Shown piece by piece: positions 48,558-59,974 of a DNA stretch of 64,000 nucleotides (the stretch's first letter is position 1; each line of letters begins with the position of its first letter). A program made the translations under genes and the position numbers. The stretch is from contig CM049312.1 of NCBI GenBank assembly GCA_026874595.1, forward strand, positions 65,440,929-65,504,928, written 5' to 3'. The notes beneath the pieces are model-generated. The model made no database searches. It saw only the letters and a program-made list of their open reading frames with translations, and had not been told where the DNA came from. Origin of the DNA: Sipunculus nudus (Eukaryota > Annelida > Sipuncula > Golfingiida > Sipunculidae).

Positions 48558-48561
48558 TTAA

Positions 48562-48930
48562 CTGACATTAGCGCAAGCGCTTAAGTTGATGCGGCGGCTG
48601 TGCGGCAGGCAACCATCTACGGGCTCCGTACGGGCACCGAACAGTAAACGAACGGATGTCGTAGGATGCCCGTACGATTTTTAATGCCTACTCGGCTACC
48701 CGAGAGTCGCACGGTGTACCTGCGGCTGTCGTAGGGGGTCTTTGCGGCTTCCGCAAGGTTAGCTTGCGGGGTCCGCAGTGTTAGCTTACTTTACCGTGCG
48801 AAGGCCGTTAGAATGAGGAAGACACCTTGTCGATCCCGCACGTCGGCCGCATAAGTATTCCTGCGGTTTCAACCGAACGTTGATCAACGGTGTGCGGTGA
48901 CAGCAGGGAATATGATCGCGGAAATTTGTG
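48562..48930. other. GC-rich continuation beyond the TTAA element
   Basis: The same CGTACG- and GCGGC-rich composition continues to about 48.93 kb. It may be another element of the same family or a CpG-rich segment; no ends or exons could be defined. Confidence 0.4.
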
Positions 48931-48934
48931 AGTC

Positions 48935-50280
48935 TGCGGCTGTATCGGAATAATTTACGATCATTACAGATATATTAGAGATATATTAGACAGTTGGGGA
49001 AGAAGGAAAGCAAATGACTCTGTTTCCCTTAATTTCATGGGAAGAAAATGCAGAAATATTATATTTACAACATCTAAAAGGAGGTGGGTTTGCATAAACA
49101 GTGGAAATGAGTGCTGATCATCCGAGCACCGTTTACCCTAAAACCATTGATCCGATTGTTTTAAACGATGCCCCTCTGTACTCCCTTTCTCAGAAGCAAG
49201 ACCCATACAATGTACATTCCTTGTAGTAAAAGTCTTGGGAAAATTGTTTCAGTCATCATATACTTATGTGATATTCAAGTTGTACGTGATCCTAGTAATG
49301 TTGCATTCTCCTTGTAAACCTGAACTCCTAGAAAGAAAGTTTCCATGGGTTTATTGTTTGATATAATATATCCCCCTGAAATAAGTCAAATTCTCTCACC
49401 CCCCCCCCCCCCCACACACACACACTTATGACACTCAGAATATCATAATTTAACTCACTCCACACATTATGAATTATGTTTATTTCATTATATATAAATC
49501 ATTGTGCTACATTTTCAGCACTCTATGTTTTTCAAACTGTAGAAATATATTTAGACATCAAAAGCAGGGGATAGCATCTATTCCAAATCGATGAGGCCGT
49601 TGACACATGCAATAATCTACATTTTGTCAGGAAAACTTGTGGTACGATCATCACCCAAAACGTCAGGAGGATCTCGTCCTCTAACTCTAAATAAGTCACC
49701 CCCCTTACACAAGGCCAATGTTATCAATAGATCTATCATTTCTATGTAAGATATTTTGCTCAGTGTGCTTATTTCTTAGTTATCTTATTCATTTTATCAT
49801 TATCATAATTATTAAATTTAAGTACAGAAACTGTGCACTATTATATTTATATTAATCTCTACCGTACGTTTCTCGGATCTTTTCAGACCTGACATCGAGC
49901 CATCGGCAGTCTTATTCCAGTAAGGGTTTCACCTTGGTCTATATTAATTACTCTTTGTGTATGGAACTTACAAGCTGATGCAGACACTAAATTTAGGATC
50001 AGCTGTCATGCTGATAATGTTTGAAAGGTTGTGCTTAATCAAGGGAGGGGGAACATAAAAGATATGAATTCAAGTAAATTTGCATGGAAAACAATTATAA
50101 TGAACAATGCAGGTTTGACTTCGTGCTTCGATATTTGTTTTCATTTTGAGTCCCGTATTCTTTTATTATAATATCGTACCCCCCCCCCCCCGCCCCCCAT
50201 GAATTTCTGCTACAATCAATCGTTTTCTTTCCCGGCTTAGAAATAACATATTCTAAGACAATGGATAATCGTCTTCCTTT
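48935..50280. other. Intergenic, no gene seen
   Basis: AT-rich with poly-C tracts at about 49400 and 50180. No splice-bounded exon found. Confidence 0.45.
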
Positions 50281-50284
50281 GTCT

Positions 50285-50700
50285 AGGGGAAGAGCTCGGG
50301 GTTAAAACCCGGGAGGTCGTGCGTTGGAATTTCAGCCGAGGCGGTGATAGTTTACAAGGTCGGCCCCCATCCAGGGTGAGCGTCTGTTGGCTTTATGGGA
50401 AGCCTGTGCTCATCAGTCTTGCTTCACTCAAAACGAGTGCGCCTTTCGGGGGTTCATCGGTGTTATGACCCAGCAATTGGGATGCCACACAGTCATAGCC
50501 AGCAGGAATGGTACACCGAGCCTGATGGAAGCCAGGAATAACCCACGTAAGCCCCTGTCACCTAGTCAGCAACCGGAATTGAAATCTGCAGATTTACACA
50601 ATACTCAGTGATGCAGGAATTAAAAATGGAGGCGGTTATCTCCGCAAAAATAAAAAAAAAATCAAATAAATAAAAAAAAAGATAAATAAAAAAAGAGTAA
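50285..50700 (+). mobile_element. tRNA-derived SINE, near full-length copy
   Basis: Same family as 25505-25907: box-B-like region with TTTCAGCCGAGGCGGTGA, ATCCAGGGTGAGCG, GAGTGCGCCTTTCGGGGGTT, GGTGTTATGACCCAGCAAT and AAAAATGGAGGCGGTTATCT, then an A-rich tail. The frame at 50387-50611 is a SINE artefact. Confidence 0.85.
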
Positions 50701-52034
50701 TCCTAAACCAGCCATGAAGAATGGATTGTTTTATCTATTCAAAAATGCTGCACTAATAAATAATCCACCCATGCTCGCTCTTAACAATTCACCTACCTCC
50801 TCAGTGTATCCGGTGTACCAACAGGTTTAATCTTTGGCTAGCGTATGGTAAAATGTGAGGGTGGGACCAGTCTACCGGAATGCCAAATAGCTTATTTTTT
50901 GCATAGTGTGCCATATTTTCATTATGACACATTTTGGACAAAGGGCGGCCCCTGTACAAAAGACTACTAATTGCAATAAATAACCAGAGAGTATAAGTCA
51001 AAATTAATAAACAATAGACTTGCTCTACCAGTCGAGCGACATCTTTTAGAGACAAGTAACACTGTGTGTCATTGTAATGCATGGTCTTATCTAAAATGGT
51101 AAAAAAAAATATTTAAAACACATCTTGAAAAACATGATTCAAATCTGAAGAAGAGATGCTCATTTAAATAGTAGTCACACACAGCTACGATTATATGTTC
51201 CATTGTCCTGTCGGTCAGTAAACTTAAAAGGTTAAATTTGTAACATCTGAAGAGGCCTGGAGCCAGCCTATTACATTAAATATACTGCATTCATTAAAAT
51301 TCCATATGGAACGTTTATTTTAAAACAGGTAAACAGTGTTTGCTTATAATTACAATACCGCGGATATTACACCAAACAATAGATTCATGGGTGTGGCAAA
51401 TTATAAAAGATATTTAAAAGGAAATATATTGTACCCAAAAAACGAGCATATGATCACTTTAATTGAAATGGCATTGCCAGATGTCAATTACATTCGGTAT
51501 ATATTATATCAGCATATCTGACATACCATATGTCACCTGATGAACAAAGTCTTGCGAGAACGCATTTTCAGTCTTAGCGTAGTCCTCAGGTAGCACAAAT
51601 TTTTAATAATTCATAGAGACAATCATTTTCCCCGAGTTATTACAAAGGAGTGCTTTAAAAACTATATTTGCATCAAGGAATCAAATGATTTCTTACTCAA
51701 TGCATTTTTTTCCAATTTAAATGCAAAAACCTTCTTTAAATGAGTAAATCTTTGATTTTCTGTGTCGGACCATATATTGACCATATCTTGAAGATGATGC
51801 AAGGATGTTTCATTCCCTAATTTTGGGCGTTCAATAACGCTTTAATTGAAATATGACTTGTAAAACCTAAGAAGACGATATTTATTCTGAATACCAACAC
51901 GTTATTATTTACAATATTACAGCTTCTAATATAATCTTGTAACGGGTAACATTGAAAAGGTAACAAGGTTTTTGAGCAGTGTGATTGGCTACGTGAAGAC
52001 AGCATCCAAATATTTATATAATGAAATAGGGAGC

Positions 52035-52175
52035 CTTTTCGTTATAACACTGGGTTGGGGTCGACCGTGAAAAAATCCCATGCCTTCTCTACTGATACCG
52101 GTACTCGAACTCACGATCTGTGCTCCGGTGCCCGAGGCCTGTGCGCTGCCTGGACCACAGAAACCAGTAAAATGC
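52035..52175 (-). mobile_element. tRNA-derived SINE, 5' fragment
   Basis: Reverse strand ACTGGTTTCTGTGGTCCAGG ... GAGTTCGAGTACCGG ... GGTCGACCCCAACCCA is the tRNA head and first part of the body of the same SINE family. Confidence 0.75.
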
Positions 52176-52685
52176 AACGACTTTGTAAAAAGTGCCTCAT
52201 AATGTCCTGCTTACATTGCATGTTTAAAAAAGTGTCTAATATGTTAGGGGGAGACCCCCTGCCATACCCTCCCTATGTACTTTTCATTCACATTAACAAA
52301 AACAAATATTTATAATTTTTATATGCCTAATAATAATAAGAATAATAATAATAATAAAAAAATTTTAATAATAATAATTATATATATGTTAAATTTACAA
52401 CATAAATGAAATGCATAATTTAAGGACTTAGTTTTCATAATACAGATCAACCTCCAACCCAGTATTACCAGTGTATATGCTAACACAAACACATGATGCG
52501 TTAAATCCGTTTATATTTACTAAAAAGTATAGCACTTAATCCCATTAAATGCATACAATTTATATTGAAGACATGAAATATAGGACTTGTATATAGCACA
52601 CGATTTTTCCGTAACTCATAGTATCGTATTCGACGACATAACAAAATGTATATTTATAGGTATGTATGTGTGTACGTACCAAATC

Positions 52686-54387
52686 GTCATCCTGAATGTG
52701 ATCCCAACATTGTCATCCTGAATGTGATCCCAACATTGTCATCCTGAATGTGATCCCGAAATTGCCATCCTGAATGTGATCCCAATATTGTCATCCTGAA
52801 TGTGGTCCCAATATTGTCATCCTGAATGTGATCCCAAAATTTTCATCCTGAATGTGATCCCAAAATTGTCATCCTGAATTTAATCCCAAAATTGTCATCC
52901 GAATGTGATCCCAAAACTGTCATCCTAAATGTGATCCCAAAATTGTCATCCTGAATTTGATCCCAAAATTGTCATCCGAATGTGATCCCAAAACTGTCAT
53001 CCTGAATGTGATCCCAAAATTGTCATCCTGAATGTAATCCCAAAATTGTCATCCTGAATGTGATCCCAAAATTGTCATCCTGAATGTGATCCCAAAATTG
53101 TCATCCGAATGTGATCCCAAAACTGTCATCCTGAATGTGATCCCAAAATTGTCATCCTGAATTTGATCCCAAAATTGTCATCCGAATGTGATCCCAAAAC
53201 TGTCATCCTGAATGTGATCCCAAAATTGTCATCCTGAATGTAATCCCAAAATTGTCATCCTGAATGTGATCCCAAAATTGTCATCCTGAATGTGATCCCA
53301 AAATTGTCATCCGAATGTGATCCCAAAACTGTCATCCTGAATGTGATAACAAAATTGTCATCCTGAATGTAATCCCAAAATTGTCATACTGAATGTGATC
53401 CCAAAATTGTCATCCTGAATGTAATCCCAAAATTGTCATCCTGAATGTGATCCCAAAATTGTCATCCTGAATTTGATCCCAAAATTGTCATCCAAATGTG
53501 ATCCCAAAACTGTCATCCTGAATGTGATCCCAAAATTGTCATCCTGAATGTAATCCCAAAATTGTCATCCTGAATGTGATCCCAAAATTGTCATCCTGAA
53601 TGTGATCCCAAAATTGTCATCCGAATGTGATCCCAAAACTGTCATCCTGAATGTGATCCCAAAATTGTCATCCTGAATTTGATCCCAAAATTGTCATCCG
53701 AATGTGATCCCAAAACTGTCATCCTGAATGTGATCCCAAAATTGTCATCCTGAATGTAATCCCAAAATTGTCATCCTGAATGTGATCCCAAAATTGTCAT
53801 CCTGAATGTGATCCCAAAATTGTCATCCGAATGTGATCCCAAAACTGTCATCCTGAATGTGATAACAAAATTGTCATCCTGAATGTAATCCCAAAATTGT
53901 CATACTGAATGTGATCCCAAAATTGTCATCCTGAATGTAATCCCAAAATTGTCATCCTGAATGTGATCCCAAAATTGTCATCCTGAATTTGATCCCAAAA
54001 TTGTCATCCAAATGTGATCCCAAAACTGTCATCCTGAATGTGATCCCAAAATTGTCATCCTGAATGTAATCCCAAAATTGTCATCCTGAATGTGATCCCA
54101 AAATTGTCATCCTGAATGTAATCCCAAAATTGTCATCCTGAATGTGATCCCAAAATTGTCATCCTGAATTTGATCCCAAAATTGTCATCCGAATGTGATC
54201 CCAAAACTGTCATCCTGAATGTGATCCCAAAATTGTCATCCTGAATGTAATCCCAAAATTGTCATCCTGAATGTGATCCCAAAATTGTCATCCTGAATGT
54301 GATCCCAAAATTGTCATCCTGAATGTATTCCCAAAATTGTCTTCCTGAATGTGATCCCAAAACTGTCATCCTGAACGTGATCCCAAG
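52686..54387. repeat. 26-bp minisatellite, about 66 units, with higher-order structure
   Basis: Consensus GTCATCCTGAATGTGATCCC + AAAATT. Variants: TTTGATCC, TGTAATCC, and a 25-bp CCGAATG form ending AAACT. Variants follow a set order, and a 20-unit block recurs with a 516-bp period (GATAAC variant at 53345 and 53861). Not coding: the unit is not a multiple of three. Confidence 0.97.
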
Positions 54388-55017
54388 CATAGCAACGTAT
54401 GTGCGAACGTGAATGTATGTTACCTGTCAACATTTAAAACGTTTTTTGATGCATATATTGAAGGTTACCGCTAAGGCCAAAAAGGGCAAGGCTTAGTCAA
54501 ATGGAACAGCTGGGGACATCAGCAATGCGTGAGAACTCGTGATTACGTATAGGAAACAGTCAAGGATTAGTAATCGCAGTTTATGGTAAGGTAACACTCA
54601 TGCAGACTCTAATGATTTCTCTATGATAATACATCAGCGACACTACAAAGGGATGGGAGGTGCATGCGGGTTTCAAAGCGAAAAATAAGAACTAATAATT
54701 TATGTTTGAAAATGAAAATATTCTAAACTAAAAATGTATAATAAATAATGATCAGTTATGAAAATTCTTGTTTCAAATTTAACTGAACCGAACTGGTTTT
54801 CACGATAAACGGAATGAATTTATAACTAGGATAAGGGCGAAAATGTTAATTACCCGGATAACGTGTCAGACAGATTCATGCTAATTTATTCAAATTACCA
54901 GTGGCCATGTTCTCTAAAGGTGATTTATATAGAATTCGGCAGCAAACACCTGCAGATCTCAGACTTCATGAGACCAGATCACACAAAAAACAGGCGAGTC
55001 GTGTTAATACTTTATTG

Positions 55018-55143
55018 CCTCCGCCACAAAGGTATGCGTTCACCCTCGTTCGTGTGTGTTTATGTTTGTATGTGTTCACAACATGACTCGGGCAATTATG
55101 AATGGAATCTCATGAAATGTTCAGGGCATTTCGGGAATGGGCC
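55018..55143 (+). repeat. Interspersed repeat R1, 5' half (split)
   Basis: CCTCCGCCACAAAGGTATGC ... TTCACAACATGACTCGGGCA ... GCATTTCGGGAATGGGCC; interrupted at 55144 and resumed at 57659. Confidence 0.8.
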
Positions 55144-55566
55144 TGTTACGACCCATAATGTAAAAACCGGTCTATATTGTAATAACGGCCCATAATGTAA
55201 TACAAACGACCCATAATGTAATAATGACCCATAATGTAATAAAAAACTTGTAATAACCATACCCTGCCCATATTGTAATAAAATCCCAAGTGGGTAAAAC
55301 GGCCCATATTGTAATAAAATCGCAGGTGGGTAAAACGGCCAATAATTTTATAATTCAAATATCATGCAAATTAACTTAGACAATTCAAATATCGACTTAT
55401 CATGACACGAATGTGTAAGTGAACATACAAGTATGAAAAACCACTGGATAATATAATTACTATCTGTTTAAAACGGTGACCAAGCTAATATGAGCGAAAT
55501 ATGGCCATGGTTCATGTTAATCCTCTAGTTCAGTGTTTTAATAGGATGATAAAGTATTTAAACAAG

Positions 55567-55581
55567 AATATATATATTATA

Positions 55582-55621
<40 letters not shown>
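55567..55621. repeat. (TA)n microsatellite
   Basis: Imperfect TA array inside the 2.5-kb element; another long one spans 56540-56600. Confidence 0.95.
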
Positions 55622-55624
<3 letters not shown>

Positions 55625-55894
55625 CTTTAATGGACCCAGCGCTTAATAAATCCTAGAAATATATATATAAAATATATATAAAATATTAACAGATAAAATA
55701 TACAAAACTCTCATTATCGATACATTTTAAAATATTGAAACTTTAAATTTCAGTGCGTTTTGCTCAATGTATCATAGAGACTATATTATATGATCTCTCA
55801 GAACCTCCCGAGATTTAGAAATTAAAAATATAGGTACTGCTGCAATTTTTTAGTGCCCATAAATGCATTGGTTAAGATGTCTTAGGTCAATATG

Positions 55895-56035
55895 TATAAC
55901 ACGTCGCATAGACGAGTACCAGTATCACCAGAGGAGCCGTGAGAGTGTTCACGGTCGACCCCAACCAGGGCCTGGTACTCTGCAGTAGTTCTGCAGCTGT
56001 TCATAAATACCCTTATCCTCAACTAATGAATTTGT
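55895..56035 (+). mobile_element. SINE fragment inside the 2.5-kb element
   Basis: GTTCACGGTCGACCCCAACC and the surrounding region match the SINE body after box B. Confidence 0.55.
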
Positions 56036-56164
56036 AAGTAATAAACTGCAGTTAAAAAATAAAAATCTAATTGCTAATTAATAAAAATAAATATGAAAAA
56101 TGAAAATTAATCACGGAAATTAGGAAATTACACACACACACACACATATATATATACTTGGTAT

Positions 56165-56425
56165 TAGATTAAAGTGAAATTCCGAAGGGACTGCGAGTAC
56201 TGGATGCGACCGGGGCCATGCCGAGGAGCGATGAGATTTTTCATGGTCGGACCCCATCCAGGGTGAGCGCTCCGCATAATGGGAAGGCTGTGCCCAACAG
56301 CCGTGTATCACATTCATATCACAAACGAATGCAAAATTTGGCGAGATCCTCCATGTTATGACTCAGTAATGGGGATGATTACACACCCCGGACCTGCAGG
56401 TGAGGTAGTTACCTGACACCAGGAT
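56165..56425 (+). mobile_element. SINE fragment inside the 2.5-kb element
   Basis: GATGAGATTTTTCATGGTCG, CATCCAGGGTGAGCG, GTTATGACTCAGTAATGGGG match the SINE body; the tRNA head is degraded. Confidence 0.7.
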
Positions 56426-56535
56426 ATTATATAAATGACACAAAGCGTGTGCCTTGTCACGTATTCCAAACCGAGATAGATTTATACAGATGTACAAACA
56501 GGTTAATATTAGTTAAAAAAGCGATTAATTCCACA

Positions 56536-56600
<65 letters not shown>

Positions 56601-57658
56601 TTTATTCCTTTAAACTTTGAACCATCCTACAGAGAAGGTTGAACTCAGTAGTATAAGAAAAAAACATTTGTTTTTAATTTGGCAGGGTGACAGTATTTTG
56701 TCTACCTAAAGGATCAACGAACAACTATAAAGACCTATAAGAATACCGAACGCCACCATCTGAGCCTCCCAGTAATTATTACAACTGTTTGTACAATCCA
56801 TGAAAAACCAGATGTTTGCAATCGCCGAGCGATCGCAAGGGAAGCCTCCTTCAGCCTTCTGCACCCTACCCACCACCCTAGCCCCACCCCCACCCCCACC
56901 CCACCCCTAACGGTCTATATATACATATATATATTGGCCGTTTTTACAATAATTGACGGTTAATAGATTATGGGTCGTTATTACGACTCATATTGTTATA
57001 ACGTCCAATATTGTAAAAATGGTCAATATTGCATTAGAAATTGCCTATTTTGTTGTAAAAACGGCCAATATTATAATAATGGCCAATACCGTAATAATAA
57101 ATGAGTAACAAAGTAATAACTTATGCTCACCTTTACTGTAAGCAGCATGGTCGGGGCTTAAATAAGCAAAAAGGCCAATATTGTGAAAAAAATGCAGTTT
57201 AGAAGATAATGATTAAATTCATGTCAAATTTACGTAGACAGCATAAATGTTGACTGTTTCACTGGATTTCCATTATGACTGCATCTCTTATACAAAATGA
57301 GGAACCAAAATGGCTGTAATTTTAGGTGTTCTCAAACGACATATCGCCTGTTAGATTTGGGATTCATTCTTGAGCTTAAACATATGTTATTACAATATGG
57401 GCCGTTTTTCCCACTCCCCGTTTTATTACAATATGGGCAGGGTATGATTATTACAATATGGGTTGTTTTTATTACAATATGGGCCGTTATTACAATAAGG
57501 GCCGTTTTTTATTACATTATGGGCCGTTATTACAGTATGGGCCAGTTTTATTACAATATGGGCAGTGTACGATTATTACATTATGGGTCGTTTTTATTAC
57601 AATATGGGCCGTTATTACATTATGGGCCGGTTATTACATTATGGGTTGTAACAGGGCC

Positions 57659-57785
57659 AATAAAGAATCGGTTAGATTTTGAGGTCCATCCGGCACATGA
57701 TCCGGATGCAGGAACACTATCAAGAATATTCGCAAATATATTTTCACTTATGCACGAAAGAACTTGGAATATGGACTGAATAAAC
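57659..57785 (+). repeat. Interspersed repeat R1, 3' half (split)
   Basis: Resumes with AATAAAGAATCGGTTAGATT, then GATCCGGATGCAGG and CTTATGCACGAAAGAACTTG, directly continuing the half ending at 55143. Confidence 0.8.
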
Positions 57786-58757
57786 GAATGTAAACACGGG
57801 TTATGGAGCATCCCGCAATAGGGACCCCCCCCCCCCCCCCCCAACATGACGGAGCTTGCTTACCTTAGAATGCACATTTCTAGTCATCACATCATCTAAT
57901 TTGAGATTTTGGGCGTGGTCCAAAAAAAGCCTGATTCTGTTCCAACTTTGCTTATAAATGTCTCCTTGCCACCAACCTCTTTGCAGATAGATTCTCGTTT
58001 GGGCGATGTTCACTCAGCAAATTCGTGTCTCATTCCGAGTCATTATGGAACCCAGACAGGTTTAGTTCTCCCAGTTTCTCAAAACTGCCAATTCGGGCTG
58101 CCATGTTGCGTAAGGAACTAACACCGGATGTCATAGGTGGATTGACGAAATAATGGATATACCTCTCGTTGTAAAAATGCAGCTTCCTCTCATATTATTC
58201 AGTGTGTTTCTGCACAGGGTTACATATTATGTGGCAACTAGGAGATATCTTTAACTATAATTGACTATGGCTTTTGCCATAGATACATATATCCTTCAGA
58301 CTATGGACTTAATCTGCATAGGGTTATCACATTTGTATATTTTTCTGTGACCACTGACAATAATTGTTGGATTTTTACATACCGCATTAAGTCGACGGGC
58401 CTAATACTTTGGCTTGAGACCAACAGAATATTCCATAATGAATGAGCAAAATTCATGGGCCTTGTTCGGGGTAGACCTTGAAGAGTTATTTTTCAAATAA
58501 CCAAAAATACTGAGCATACCATGTCAACCGGTTCGGCGAGTCAGGATTTGATGAATCCCTGTTCGTGTGTACTGTGTACCTATGGTTGCGTATGGATGTG
58601 TGTTTGACAATTTATTGTTTAAAAGGTGCAGGTCCAAAGGGCAAAGTATTTGATATTCTAGTGATTTGTTTGACTGAATCGAAACTTTACTTTGAGTGCA
58701 CGCATAAAACATTATGAATATGGGGCTGTACCTAATACGCTTAAATAATTTTTTCAG

Positions 58758-58931
58758 GTATGCTTTTGTTGATTGAATGTCAGCGCGGTCACCATGGTCA
58801 CGGCCCAGGATTATCTTCAAGATGTGGACGGTGGGATGACCGCTCAGCAGATGCGAGACGTGATGCTGGATGAGATCAACAAACTCAGGCGAGAGGTTAA
58901 CCACGGACCGCCTTCAAATATGAACCATATG
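58758..58931 (+). pseudogene. Pseudogene exon 1 (signal peptide/CAP start), frameshifted
   Basis: Acceptor TTTTTTCAG, then ATGCTTTTG; 174 nt against 173 in the intact exon. After the frameshift the frame agrees again from AQ to DVMLDEINKLRREVNHGPPS. Donor GTGAAT. Confidence 0.85.
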
Positions 58932-59442
58932 GTGAATTATAAAGCATGATTTTTTTTTTGAGGGGGGGGGGGGGGGGATAAAGTGAAGCGTGTTGGTTAC
59001 GTCTGCCGGGCCTCAGGACCTAAGTTTTAGTCCTGCTAGGACTGAATTTCAAGTAGCTGCTTAAGAATTGCTTAAATATCTGAACGATATGGATGTATAT
59101 ACATATATATGTGTATTTTTATATCATATATGTATACAACCGAAATGTTCACTGTACCCAGGACCCTATTAAAAATCAGCCTACTATGCTGAATGTGCAT
59201 CCTGGTAAAAATATATTTGTATTAAATAATCAAACCATAAAACAACAAAAAACCTCTTTCTCCTGTTATGTTCCAGTATCGCACGTGTACCCCGACTTAT
59301 CCTTTTGTCCCCCCCCCCCCCCCCCCCCCCCAGGACAATAGGATCAGTGTCAGTCATTTACTTGCTCTCCCCAATACGCAAAAAGCATAATCTTGTAATG
59401 TCTCGGCTTTTCAAACCACGCCGTTAGCTTTATTTTAACAAC

Positions 59443-59490
59443 ATTCACCTGATGATCGGGTCGCATCCCGTGAAACAGTCTGTCGTGAAT
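59443..59490 (+). ncRNA. Type I hammerhead ribozyme motif, solitary copy
   Basis: ATTCAC, CTGATGA (59449-59455), same helix II, GAAA (59472-59475), helix III ACA-GTC-TGT, H17 = C at 59484, GTGAAT. Unlike the palindromic copies it has the most common cleavage triplet ending (GTC) and no inverted partner or TA arrays. Confidence 0.75.
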
Positions 59491-59499
59491 TTAAAGTGG

Positions 59500-59937
59500 G
59501 AGGGTGGGAGAGGCCAAGTAAGCACACAGACCAAAGTTCCCTAAATACACAGTTCCAATCACACTTACTACACCAGTCGACGACGATTGACATTAAGGGA
59601 TTCTGTCCTTTATTTTGACAAGAAAGATAGATGTCTCTGGTGCTTCAACAGTAAAAAAAAACCTAAGTTAACCCGTGATGTTCCTCCCGGAGTTTATTGT
59701 TTGTATTTTATTCTATTTGACAAATATGTGATACTAGCCCGTTGGTTCCGAGTCCTGCACATGACCTAATTCTGCACTTCGCATGCAAAACTATTGAACG
59801 GCTCTCCCTTTTCCATTTTGGTGTAGGGTGTTCATTAGACTGGTACCCAGCTCTATTATGGCCCTCAGCCAAGCATAGAGACGGGCCTACAACGCCATCT
59901 TGGGTACTCCCAGCAGACTGGTTCCAACTGCAGTATG

Positions 59938-59974
<37 letters not shown>

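Larger units (their letters stand above)
55144..57653. mobile_element. 2.5-kb TG...CA element with long repeat-built TIRs
   Basis: Begins TGTTACGACCCATAATGTAA and ends TTACATTATGGGTTGTAACA. The terminal 200-290 bp on each side are arrays of about 19-bp units (ACGGCCCATAATGTAATAA) in opposite orientation. GGGCC flanks both ends (55139-55143, 57654-57658), and R1 copies elsewhere give the uninterrupted sequence. No transposase is visible; SINE fragments and TA arrays lie inside. TG/CA ends with a short duplication resemble integrase-type elements such as Ginger, but the class is not proven. Confidence 0.82.

Noticed and set aside
50387-50611. 74-codon frame as a gene
   Set aside because: Lies wholly inside a SINE copy.
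52686-54387. Repeat array as a CRISPR array
   Set aside because: Units are directly adjoining with no unique spacers and sit in an animal genome; it is a minisatellite.
57297-57779. 160-codon frame with repeated YYNMG-type motifs
   Set aside because: Runs through the 19-bp unit array of the TIR and on into R1; repeat translation, not a gene.
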